The notes beneath the pieces are model-generated. The model was not told the DNA's origin. It was given only the letters and a program-made list of their open reading frames with translations, and made no database searches. Positions 1 through 9,739 of a DNA stretch of 36,544 nucleotides are shown piece after piece (the stretch's first letter is position 1; each line of letters starts with the position of its first letter). The translations under genes and the position numbers were made by a program. This DNA comes from Chara braunii. Lineage: Eukaryota; Streptophyta; Charophyceae; Charales; Characeae. The stretch covers positions 2,330,191 to 2,366,734 of the forward strand of contig BFEA01000154.1 of the NCBI GenBank assembly GCA_003427395.1, read 5' to 3'.

Positions 1-260
1 TTTTTTTTTTTTTTTTTTTTTTTTTTCACGTATGAAGTTTTGTTTGTTTGTTTTTTTGTTTTTTTTTTTCATTTCGTTCAAATAAAATATTTGTAATATG
101 CCTTCTCACTCATCTACCGGTAGTCGCAGGCTCGGCGTGGTAGTCGTAGGCTACGCCTACCGGTAGTTGCAGGGACGGGCCTTGAACACCGGTAGGTACT
201 GGTGGTTTAAGTCCCATTACTGAACGTGGTCTGGTACCTGTCTCAGGTCCGACCGTGAAC
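1..260. other. Intergenic, poly-T and CTACCGGTAG palindromes
   Basis: No gene is visible. The stretch opens with 26 T and has a second T-rich run to about position 70. The palindrome CTACCGGTAG occurs at 114-123 and 157-166, and a related ACCGGTAGGT lies at 198-207. The end (206-228) reads TGGTGGTTTAA followed by a CCATT, which resembles sequence at 31669-31690, where the same palindrome pair also lies just upstream. This suggests a shared repeat family present at both ends of the window. Confidence 0.5.
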
Positions 261-261
261 C

Positions 262-335
262 AGCGAGCCTTGTTCAGTGGATACACCACTGAACTATTAA
301 AATGCAGACCTATGTTCGAACCCAGATGATGCAGC
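262..335 (+). repeat. tRNA-derived SINE-type head (A and B boxes)
   Basis: An A-box-like TTGTTCAGTGG (270-280; one mismatch to TRGYNNARNGG) and a B box GTTCGAACCC (314-323) are spaced as in tRNA genes. The block aligns along its whole length with three other heads in this window (20735-20812 minus, 23880-23965 minus, 35203-35270 plus), sharing a CAGACC-like string before the B box and a GATG-like string after it. It has no paired acceptor stem, so it is not a working tRNA gene. A U6-like sequence begins 61 bases after the B box in the same orientation. A tRNA-derived SINE head is the simplest reading; an external Pol III promoter is the alternative. Confidence 0.6.
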
Positions 336-384
336 TGTCCCGAGGCGGCGGACCCGACGATTTTGGGTCTCTGCCCAAGATACG

Positions 385-476
385 GTCCTTCGGGACATCC
401 GTTAAAATTGGAACGGTACAGAAAAGTTAGCTTGGCCTAGTATAGTCAGCAGTTGGTTTACCCAATGGTCAAAATT
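385..476 (+). pseudogene. U6 snRNA-like sequence, probably degenerate
   Basis: U6 is the catalytic snRNA of the spliceosome. The 5' half is clear: the 5' hairpin GTCC-TTCG-GGAC (385-396), then ACATCCGTTAAAATTGGAAC, then GGTACAGAAAAGTTAGC covering the ACAGAGA-box and AGC-triad region. Differences from plant U6 are one base pair removed symmetrically from the 5' hairpin, and ACAGAGA changed to ACAGAAA. The AGC is kept, but the following internal stem-loop region (about 436-461) is not recognisable. The end (CAATGGTCAAAATT, 463-476) resembles the U6 3' end. A canonical plant USE (RTCCCACATCG) or TATA at -30 is not evident. The lost internal stem-loop points to a pseudogene or a chimeric retro-copy. 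Confidence 0.75.
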
Positions 477-479
477 CAG

Positions 480-1330
480 GGGTGCCTAGCCCGGTCGCTG
501 GCCATGCACACGCGCCCGTTTGTATGCAGGAACCTAGGCAGTATCGGGACCAAGGGAGGAGGCTGCAGCGGTGCCACCTGAGCCATGACTGTGACTCGAT
601 CTGGACGGCAGAGGGAAGGAGGCCCAAGGCCAGAGAGTTCACCAAAAGCTACTTAAGGGTTGGACTTGGAGGTAGTTAGGATTCAGTGGCTATACTGCTG
701 TAGCGCTGGCTGTATGCTAGCTATGTACAGGCGTTGTGGGCGACGACACGGGAAGTAGGCAGCATGCTGATGTTTTTTTTTCATATAGCAGCGGGGGCTG
801 ATGTGGCGCTACCTTAAGACGTCACGACAGGTTGTTGCGACCTTAATCTCTTAACTGTATTGGTGACGTGGCTTAGCCCACACTGTTTACCTGAGTAGAT
901 TGGTTGTGAGGAGGAGAGAAGAAGGTCGTGACAAGCTGGAGGAGGGAGACTGATTCAGGATCTGGACGGGGGTCTGTGCCACGTACATTCGGGACAGATG
1001 TTGGAGAGATAGCGACTAAGAGGAAGTTCTGAGTAGGAAAAGGGTTGATCGGCCGCTTCTCAACTGATTAGGACAAGGAAAGAAGGTGAATAGGGGTTCT
1101 TTGGGGTGGGCGACCTCGAATTCGTGGTTAGATTAGGTGGAAAATCAGTAGAAGAAGGAGTAATTAAAAAAAAAAAAAAAAAATGCGCGGGAAGGTCGAA
1201 GAGAAGAGAATGGTGGGAGTAAAAACGTGTATCTTGCCCGATTCTCAACAGAATCGAGCGAGGTTACATCCTAGCCTGGGGTTTTTGGTCGTTATGAACA
1301 CGATGGCATCAACAGATTTCGGGGCTGAGG
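480..1330. other. Unassigned intergenic sequence
   Basis: I see no coding signature, RNA gene or clear repeat. Short T and A runs occur (773-781, 1165-1183). The open frames here are short and of random-looking composition. Confidence 0.4.
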
Positions 1331-1352
1331 TGTAGTTTTGGAGCTATAGCTG

Positions 1353-1440
1353 TTTTGGGCTGCGCCAAGGAGTGAGGTCTCTTTATGGAATAAAGATGTC
1401 ATGTATCTTCCCACGGTTCAGGGGGAGGTTCACTCCTTTT
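1353..1440 (-). repeat. Dispersed hairpin repeat, copy 1
   Basis: Shares an ordered set of blocks with 2302-2385: CTGCGCC.AGGAGT, then GTATCTTCCCA, then a G-rich complement and TTCA. On the minus strand it resembles the interior of the foldback elements at 22944-23061 and 23992-24191 (GAATCTTCC, then an ACATGGGAAGATAC-like return arm), so it is one of several scattered copies of a small hairpin-forming repeat. Confidence 0.5.
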
Positions 1441-2301
1441 CTTGTATTATGCAGTGGGTAAGGGGGAGCATGGTCGTGGGTGCGTGCCACCATCCTCTGT
1501 CTCTCATTGGTCTCCGATTCTGTCTTTGTTGGGATCGAGTTGTTTGACTTGCTATCGTCGTGGCCATTGCGTCGATGCTCGTCATCTGCGCTGGCGCCGT
1601 GTCCCCCATCTTCGCGACAGGATTCACGGTGCGCTTCCTGGTGCTGGTCGTCCTCGTAGTGGGGGTGGCTGCCCTCCATGGCCATGGTACTCCTGATCAT
1701 CGAGGGACCGCTCCACATGTTGGACGTCGGACCGACTTAAAGAGTCTTCTCCCGTCTTTAAATTTGGTGGAACCTGGCCGATCTAGCGGCCAGGTGCATT
1801 CACACATGGGAGACTGCTCGACCATGTGACCGCCTGCGATCTAACGGAGAAGTAGTTCTCACTTGTGTAGTCGGATGCAACAACGAAGATAGGATGAAGG
1901 NGGGACGAGGGACAACNTAGGATCNAGAGGAGGAAGTCGACACACATCTGTTTGGGAACGATGCACCTCCCCATGATCTAGCTGAAGAGTCACCTAAGGT
2001 TTCGACTTGATGCTGTCGGCCAGGGCAGGGGCGGTGTTCGTGAGCCAGTGCTCGATTGAACACGCGAAAGAGTGAGAGGGGGCGCGGGCGGACCAAGATG
2101 GGGGATTGCGCCAGGTGCGTCGGGGAGAAGTGATAAGGAAGGGTTGGCGAAGGCGACGAGGAGGGAGCAGAAATTTGTGTATCTCCGCCGTTTGTTGACC
2201 GTTTTGAGCGACCAAAGATGCTATCCGGGGGTCTCCGGACGCTGCGGACACGATGGCAGTGTCAGAATTGCCTATAGATCAGTGGTTTGGNCGGGGTCAG
2301 T

Positions 2302-2385
2302 GCTAAAAGCTGCGCCCAGGAGTAAAAATCTGAAGTGTAGATAGGTGATGTATCTTCCCATGTTTTGGGGAAGATTCAATCAATT
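2302..2385 (-). repeat. Dispersed hairpin repeat, copy 2
   Basis: Second copy of the repeat at 1353-1440. The self-complementary pair ATCTTCCC (2350-2357) and GGGGAAGAT (2367-2375) forms a short hairpin. Minus-strand reading gives GAATCTTCC and CATGGGAAGATACATC, very close to 22991-23020. Confidence 0.55.
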
Positions 2386-2699
2386 TTTTATTATTATTTT
2401 CTTTTATTTTTTTTACAAAGGTTATAGACAGCCGAGTCGGGTGGGTTGTATTGGTGTTCGTTGTGGTGGTCAGAGGGAGAAAGCACTTTCCTGGTTGTTC
2501 GGGGGTGACGGCGGCAATGAGTGTATTTGGCCATGAACCAACGTGAGGTTCAGCCTTGATTTGCACTTNTGAGAAGCCCCGGAGAGCAGGCACATGTATT
2601 ACTACGAGAGGATGGAGAGTTAGAAAGAAGGAGAAAGAGGCCAAAAAGAAAACGGGAAGATCGAGACAGAGGATCCACTAAGTGAGATGCGGATGATGA

Positions 2700-4280
2700 T
2701 GTGAGGGCATATGGTTGGTCATGGTNGCAGGCTGCATGACCGACATCTGCTTGTGCCTTGGTTGGCGTTGTTGTCCGGACTACTGTTTGAGGTCGACTCT
2801 CAGCCCCGTTGCTATCCGAGTTAGGAGGAGTTGCGGGTTGCGGTTGCTAGTTACTGCTTATGACTGTCGATTGCTGCTGGGCGAACTGCTGCTGGCCGCC
2901 GCCCTGTGCTGCTACTAGGGATTGTGTTGCTGCTGTGATTGGTGGCCGGGCAAGAACAGTTGTCGCCGCTTTTTTTGACTGTGCAGAGCTGCTATTGCTA
3001 TTGGCCAGGCACAGGCTACTGCTGCAGGAACGGACTACCACGAAAAACGGAGTTGAGAAATGCTTGGCTGCGGATGGAACTTTCACAAAGTTGCTGTGTT
3101 TTTTTGGTGGTGGTCTGCGGCGGCAAAACTGCTGCTGTCGGTGACCAGTTGCTGAAGCCTACTACGGACAGACTAGTGTTACTGTTGTTAAACCTAGTAC
3201 TGTTGGCAGTGCGCGGCTGGGCTTGTTGTGTCCTACTACATTCTTGCTGTGCCAGCTGTGGAGTGCGGTGTGCAGTCACATTTTCGGAGTGCACTTATTG
3301 TGCCTGTTCCGTACAGCCGGAGTGCAGCGCTATGGGTTACTGTGTCTTTCACATATTTTACTGGGGTACATTGTGCGGTATGGAGGATTGATAGCCTAAC
3401 GGTAGGTCACTATTGCGCTTACTGGACCTGCTTAAGTTCTGTTGTGCCCTTGCCGTGGTTCGCTGAGTCAACCCGTACCATATTGGATTCGTTGTATCAC
3501 GGCGCTCGCTGCCTCGAGCCCCTATAGCTTAGAGGAAGTGGTCGAACGCTGCTATAAGGCCGCTGCTACAATCAAGGCCGACAATACTGGTGGGTACATA
3601 AACGGAACTGTTGTTGTAGCAGACTATTGCGATAGGTACTGTCCTTTACTGAAACAGGCGGTTGTGGTGGGTGTTGTTCCTTGTTGAGTACCACTGCTGC
3701 GCAAGACGTTGTTCCTCGCTATGGGCACCAGCGGTATTGGCCTGAGAGGGGACATTGGGAGTAGGGGGAGTGAGGGGAGTTTTACGTGGGGGTTGCTGTT
3801 GTTGCCATGGGGCCTCCACTGTGTGCTGCTGCTATTGCCTGCTGTTGATTATTGTTATTACTGCATACAACTGCGGGCTGCTGAAAGTTGTTGTTGCCAT
3901 GGGCCACCACTGGGTACAGCTATTGCGTCAACCGACTCTGTATGGATTGCCGTTGTCGGTGGCTGCTGATGCTATAGTCTACTGACGGTGTAGTCCGTGG
4001 CCGCTGCTCTTGAGAACGTAACGAGTGTCGGGCAGACTGTGGCTGTAGTACGGTTATAGGCATGTTCAACAGTGGCTTTGGTTGTTGTTGCAGCACTCCA
4101 GTGAGACTGCTACAGCTATTTGTCGTTGCGGCTAGATCGGGCTGCTGCAACACACAGGCTGCGTTGTTGTGCCTTTGGGGGGCGGCTGCGGTGCCACCTG
4201 GCTGGGCACCTAGTACTCTGTTGTACTCACTTTGATGACTTTCGGTGTGCTCCTCGCCATATACTAACTGCACACGGTTG
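2700..4280 (-). other. Q/S/T-rich coding-like tract on minus strand, unrecognised
   Basis: On the minus strand this 1.6-kb tract is dominated by CAG/CAA/AAC triplets. Three open segments (4273-3920, 3294-3016, 3086-2847) read as glutamine-, serine-, threonine- and alanine-rich protein with short QQQ runs, interrupted by stops and frame changes. It could be the eroded remnant of a Q-rich protein gene or of a retroelement gag region, or simply an imperfect triplet repeat. I recognise no domain and see no convincing splice sites joining the pieces. Confidence 0.3.
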
Positions 4281-4319
4281 TGGGGACGGAGGGTTGAGCA
4301 GACCTTGCGTAAGGCTATC

Positions 4320-4865
4320 GCAGTGACTTAGAAGGTAGTCAGGGGGCCGGTACTCTGCATTCGGATCGAGACCCGACTACTTCTGCTGCGTTACTGACCA
4401 CCATTGCGGGGCCCTCAGGCGCATGAAGATTTCAAGGCCCTCTCACATGAGTTGAGCTGACCACCTCTTGTATCTTGAGCGTCTGAGACCCCTCTCCTTC
4501 TATCCTTCTTAGTCTAAGTCTAGTCAGAGGTTACGAGAGGAAGGCGGCAGGGGGGATTGCAACCCGTAGGTCCGCATCAAGACCTTGTGGGAGGTTCACC
4601 CACCGATTGCTGGTGCTCTGCCGGAGCCCAAGCGGGGTTCTGGAGGCAGGGAACACCCAGGTATAACCCTCGATTTACTTGTGTGACCCTATCACTAAAC
4701 TATATTATCCTATTGCTATTTGACCTGACTGTAAGTATGACTGGAAAATTTTTCTTGCTTGTTTGAATTTAGGACAATGATTTACAAAGGAAACTCACAA
4801 ATATGTATTGGTTTAATCAAGATTATCAGTGTGAAGTCAGAAAACACAGAGCGATCAAATATGTT
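4320..4865. other. Unassigned sequence upstream of the hairpin array
   Basis: No gene recognised. An ATGAGTT flanked by CTC and GAG at about 4441-4456 may be an isolated outlier of the array that follows. Confidence 0.35.
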
Positions 4866-4867
4866 GC

Positions 4868-5870
4868 AGAGGCTGGGCGAACGCATAAGTTGCAGGCTGC
4901 TCAGTCTTTTGCTCTTGTTTTACTTGTTATTTGGCAAGCTAAACTGCTCATAAGTTGGGTAGCCTAGTTCTACGCTGTATGTAATTGTATGGGCTGGTCA
5001 GACACAGCATGAGTTGTTGTGCCTGGTCATATGCCTTTCGTCGTTTGTTCAGCCAAAGGCTAGGCTCCTCATAAGTTGAGGTAGTCCAGTTCTTTGTGCA
5101 TGCCGAAAGTTTAGGCTGATCAGTCTCACCATAAGTTGGTGGGGCCCGGTCATACGCCTTACGTCAATTGTTAGGCAGAAGCTGACCACACCATAAGTTG
5201 GTGTGACTCAGTCTTATGCTTTATTGTTTCAGGCGAGACTATTCGCACCATAAGTTGGTGTGGTCAAGTCATGAGTCGCCATCACTAAGAGAATAAGAGC
5301 TTACAAAGTGATACATGATTTATTATGTATATTCATGGCAGGTTGGACGCCATAAGTTGGGAGATTCAGCCATATAAGCCGATAGCAGACAAAGCAGAGG
5401 GAAAGAAGATGAACAATACAAAATGGTGTGGTAACTGTGGGCAGGCTGACTCACCCATGAGTTGGGTAGTTGGTCTTATGTCCTTGATAACACGGAAGTA
5501 GAAAGATATATGAAGTCTGGCTATTTTCCTTTTCTAAACATATCTGACGTTTGGGTGGGGATCCTCATGAGTTGAGGTGACTTGGCCACTCCTCTGAAGA
5601 CAGAATCTGATTGTGAAACTTATCTATTGATGTAGTTGTGTTGCGGAGGCCGGGCGAACGCATAAGTTGCGGGTTGTTCGGTCATACGCGCTTGTTGTTA
5701 TTTGGGCAGGGCTATACTACTAATAAGTTGGGTAGCCTGGTCATATGCTATATGTCACTGTATGGGCTGGTCTTATGCTATATATCACTGTATGGGCTGG
5801 TCAGGCACAACATTAGTTGTTGTGTTTGGTCAGGTCAATCACATCTATAAGTTGGGTTGGCTGGCCCTAT
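4868..5870 (+). repeat. Array of hairpins with constant loop and covarying stems
   Basis: About 14 units each carry the 7-base loop ATAAGTT, ATGAGTT or ATTAGTT, starting at 4885, 4950, 5009, 5071, 5131, 5193, 5250, 5352, 5457, 5567, 5662, 5723, 5812 and 5847. Most loops are flanked by complementary arms whose sequence differs between units: CACACC/GGTGTG (5193), CTCACC/GGTGGG (5131), CGCACC/GGTGTG (5250), CACAAC/GTTGTG (5812), CACAGC/GTTGTG (5009), CTGCTC/GGGTAG (4950), CCTC/GAGG (5071, 5567), ACCC/GGGT (5457). The 5352 copy pairs poorly. Units are about 60 bases apart in the first half and 95-110 in much of the second, with a diffuse linker resembling GGTCATATGCNTTATGTCA, TTGTTAGGC and CTGA. 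No open frame runs through the array. I do not recognise it; an RNA-level structure is suggested but unproven. Confidence 0.75.
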
Positions 5871-5879
5871 GTCTTATGT

Positions 5880-6270
5880 AAGGAAGGGTAAAAAGGAAAT
5901 AATAAGGGTTTTTGAACGAACTATGTGACATGGAAAAAAACCTGAGGGTTGCTGAGAGATGTTGTTGCACTCACCTATGCATGTTTTTGAAGGTCATCTC
6001 TGGGGTATTCTCTTTGATAGAGTAGTTGTTGTGGAGGCGCGCCAAGTGCTGGAGTCATAGGTAGGTAAGATGGATGATGGGAGGGAAGTTTGGGATGAGA
6101 TAGGACCGACTCTTCTGAGGGTTAATATCAGCATTGGCTCATGGTCTCATTCAGAGGGTATGCAAACTAATGTTGAGCCTAAGTTATCAAGCAGGTGTCA
6201 GAAGTTAGTCTCAGGTATAGTTTTGTCTTGCATTTTTGTTTTCAGCTTTGTATAAATCTTGGTAGTCCAC
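5880..6270. other. Unassigned sequence
   Basis: Follows the hairpin array. AT-moderate sequence without recognisable coding, RNA or repeat signature. Confidence 0.35.
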
Positions 6271-6440
6271 TTTTCCTACAGGAAGCGCTGCCGAAATTTC
6301 TACAAATCCGAAAGAGTTAGTCATTTTTTGACTTGTAGAAATTTTGGGAAGGGATTTTTTCTTACAGGAAGCGCTGCCAAAATTTTGCAGAATTTAGAGA
6401 GTTAGAGTATTTTCAGCTTGGAAAGATCTGGCAATCCATC
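6270..6440. repeat. Two-copy tandem repeat, about 85 bp
   Basis: TACAGGAAGCGCTGCC followed by a degenerate AAATTT-rich tail occurs at about 6277 and again at about 6363. Looser echoes continue to 6520 (GTTGTCGAAATTTCTTG). Confidence 0.5.
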
Positions 6441-6599
6441 CTGTTTAGAGGATATGTTGTCGAAATTTCTTGTATTTTTAGATAGATATCAGAGGTTAGT
6501 TAGAAAGGTAGGATCATTTTTTTATCACTCAAGCATGGCTTGGGTACTGGCATGTGCTGCATTGGAGGTCACCTTTATTCAAATTGATTCAAGGCTTGA

Positions 6600-8100
6600 C
6601 TAGTTTCAAGTTGATTCTATAAAGATCATCTTCTGTTATGTTTTGATAACAGGTCGGTTTTCGGCTCCACTATAATGCACTCTTGCCACTCAACCTAAAA
6701 GGTTTTAGCCGTGTGGTTTGATTTATTGGTTGTATTTTTACCTGGACTTTAATTGAATGGTCATTTAATAAAGATGCTGAGTACTTTATTTTGAGAGTTG
6801 CGCAAAGAGTGAGGCTTGTATGGCTAAAGAAAGGGGTGTGAGCGCAAAGAATGGTTGAAGTTGACCAGTGTGGTGTGTGCTCTGTTGATGTAGATTTTTG
6901 ATATGATTACAGGTATGTTCTGTGAATTGAAGTCCAGACTTGGTTTTGCGTATGATTATGTGTATATATATATATTTGAAGGAAGCCACACCGTGATAGT
7001 GAGAGTGATCGTCTTCTATCTTATGACTTTTATATCATGTTTCTTGTGTTCGCCCGACCCATTGAGGCCACGCATAGTGATTAAGTAGGTGTTGCACTGA
7101 GAGAAAAAAAGTCCCCTTTGACCTTTTGCTTCTTAGAGTTATTATGATTAGACGTTGTAGTCCGTGGCAGTTGTCAAAGTCAAACCCCTTGATATTTGAC
7201 CGCCACGACAGCTTGGAGCTGTCTACCCCACCCGTCTGCACAGGGTGCACAGGGTGCAGAAAAGGGGGTGGTCTTCAACCGCACAGGGCGGTTGTCTTGT
7301 GTCGAGAGATTACCCCTCAAAGCGTCTGTCAGCCAATACTTGAGTGTCGAACGTGACCCTCGCGATTACCAGGGGCCGCGAGGCTACGAGTACTACATAG
7401 TACCCCATCAGCGCGAGTGCTCGCGTATGCCCGTATGGTTGGGTGATATAAGGAGGCCATGCGTTTGCTCAATACTTATAAAGAAATCCAGCGCGTGATA
7501 CCTATCTGATTCTTGCTGCATAGAGTTATGGGTCGGATACTGAAGGGACTAGGAGTATTGTTGTGTCGTGGTGTTGTTTGTAGTGGCTGTTTTGTGTGTG
7601 TCCATGTGTTATGCGTGGTGAGTGTGAGTGTTGTAGCGTAACGCGTGGTGTGTAGGGTGCGTCCTAGTCGACCGACGCTGGGTCGCGCTTGGGATTTCAG
7701 CCCCCCAGTGCGTCGATTCGCGTGCGGGTTCGATTTTGGGCGTTTGACCGCGCGTACCCCCTATGCTACAGCGAGCGAGAAACGCCCTCGGCTGGACCAC
7801 CTCTGCAATTGCATACGAAAAGCTTTCGCATGTGGTTCAGTAGCTCGGCGGGGATACGCCCACCTAAGGGATGGTGACAGCTCCCGCAGGTGGAGGTAAA
7901 TGGTGCCTCGCGTGACCCTGTCCTGTCGTAGGGGCTCGCGAGAGGTACGGCTGGCGCACTCGGCCAGAGCGGCAAACGCTCTCCGCGACAAGTCATGCAT
8001 AATCCTGCGTGACGCGGCCAGGAGGGTCCCCGTGTGGGACCGATGTGCTCGACAACGTTTGCCTATCATAGAGTATCATGACTAGCATACGAGAAGGGCT
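6600..8100. other. Unassigned sequence, GC-richer from 7150
   Basis: No gene recognised. The composition changes near 7150, and 7600-8060 is notably GC-rich with CpGs. Possible TATA-like strings occur (GATATAAGG at 7446-7454, TTATAAAG at 7476-7483), and an imperfect inverted repeat lies at 7811-7834. I considered a decayed LTR here but found no matching partner LTR or primer-binding site. Confidence 0.35.
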
Positions 8101-8860
8101 ATCGTGTTAACCCTCATGGGCCACAAATTAACCAACAACAACAAGAAAAGTAAAAAAAAATGGATCAAAGAGGCAACAAATATGAAGACAGAAGTGTATT
8201 TTCATACAAAATTCACTACTTTTAGTTTCTTATGATTTTCATGATTTTTAGGGTTGGCCAAAACAATCATATCCAACACCCCAACAAGCATCGAACTCAG
8301 CACATGCAGACCTTGACTCAAAAGAAACAACGCAAAAAAAATTGAAAACAATTATCACCAAATGCACTTTTCAGGGGTAAGGGGGTGAATCTGAGGCTGA
8401 AAAGTGAGGGTACTTGCTAACTACTTGTGGGCCACATCTCTCCCGACAGATGTCCTTCGCCTTCAAAGAGGCATGCACTAATCAACTCCCATACCAGGGA
8501 CCAAGCACCAACTTGCACTGCAAGACGTGTTGGAAACATCTTGAAAATATGTTGATTACACGTTAAAAGTGTGTTGGTCACACATTAGCAAACGGGTGGA
8601 AGCATTCGATCACGTCTAAACTATTGACCACACCAAATCGTTGTCTTCAAACGTAGTTCCAACTTCAAGTTGCGTGCAAGTTGAAATCGGAATGAAAATT
8701 TGTCATAATTTTTATGTTGTACGTGAGTTCAGTTGGAAGTGGTGATAGTGAGGGATCTATGGGATGAAGAAACATTGCAGTGGAAGATAGAACTAGACTT
8801 GTAAGCGAAACTATGACAATTTCCGACTCAAGTAGAAGGGGAAACAAGCATCATACAGGC
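8100..8860. other. Unassigned AT-rich sequence
   Basis: Composition shifts abruptly to AT-rich from about 8100. No coding or RNA signature is visible. Confidence 0.35.
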
Positions 8861-8869
8861 GCTGCCAAC

Positions 8870-9720
8870 GGAAGGAGAGCAACTTATTGGCCTAGAGGGG
8901 TTAAAGCCCCAAAAACGTGGTTTAGAGCAGAAGACCTGCAAATTACCAGTTTTATAAATTGTTAACCTGATGCGAATAGTAAAAGGTAATGATGCACTGA
9001 AGGCGGTTTAAAAAGTGAGTGCATATCAACCGAAGTTACTCTCCTTCGGGACGATGTAGAAATATAGGTTGAGTGGACTGGTGCAAGGGGAGGGAAAGTT
9101 GTGTGAGCCACTAGTTATAGGGAGAGGAAGTATCTATGAGGCCCTTATAATAGATCCAGAGGTAGGGGGTGGGAGACAGTAGGTCGTACTATAATAGGAT
9201 TAAACAGACTAAATAGGAACGACTTCCCTATGGTCCACGAAAATCAGTCAGTTGACAGACAAGTTAATAGACCAGTGACAAAAAAATATCCCAAACATTA
9301 CACCACCCAAAAGACAGAAATTGAAGACTCTATGAAAACAACAAAAGACAATTTTGTCACATAAACTTGCCTTTTTGGTGTGAATGTAATCACATTAGGA
9401 GGTCCCTACAACCATGTGGTTGAGAGGGAAGGGAATGACAAACATTGACCCCAAGTGTGGGAGGTGCAAGTGGTTGTACGAAGATAGAAAGCACATGTGG
9501 TGGGATTGCCCCAAATCCCATAAATAATAAAAGTGGTGGGTTTTCAATTGGAAGGAGAGCACTGACAAAAACAGTTCATTGATGAAATTGGGTACTAGCG
9601 AGGGCGAGGCCAGAAGAGTGAAGGTATATTACTCAAGTAACCAAAGGTCCAAAGCAATTATGCTCTGGGTCATCTGGAAAGACAAATGCAAGCAGATTTG
9701 ACAAAGAGGTAATGCAAGAT
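8870..9720 (+). mobile_element. LINE remnant 1 (ORF2 C-terminal part)
   Basis: The segment at about 9409-9520 reads MTNIDPKCGRCKW followed by an RKHMWWDCP block, a C-x2-C...H-x4-C pattern typical of the zinc-binding C-terminus of plant LINE ORF2 proteins. It is followed in other frames by KWWVFNWKE and MLWVIWKDKCK, which resemble the Trp-rich sequence that trails that domain. Upstream, TWFRAEDLQITSFIN (about 8920-8961) is weakly similar to the region before the zinc finger. Stops and frameshifts are frequent, so the element is dead. It lies directly upstream of the 5' part of a second LINE, suggesting adjacent or nested insertions. The zinc-finger part is reasonably certain; the left limit is a guess. 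Confidence 0.5.
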
Positions 9721-9739
9721 AAACAAATATTTACACTGT

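Noticed and set aside
262-335. tRNA-like heads as real tRNA genes
   Set aside because: A and B boxes are present but there is no paired acceptor stem or proper T stem, so they are SINE-type heads or promoter relics.
4885-5853. ATAAGTT loops as tRNA anticodon loops
   Set aside because: The loop has seven bases and a T at the second position, but the base after the would-be anticodon is T rather than a purine and no D or T arms surround it.
7040-8115. Solo LTR of a retrotransposon
   Set aside because: TATA-like strings and a GC-rich block suggested one, but I found no TG/CA borders with target duplication, primer-binding site or second copy.
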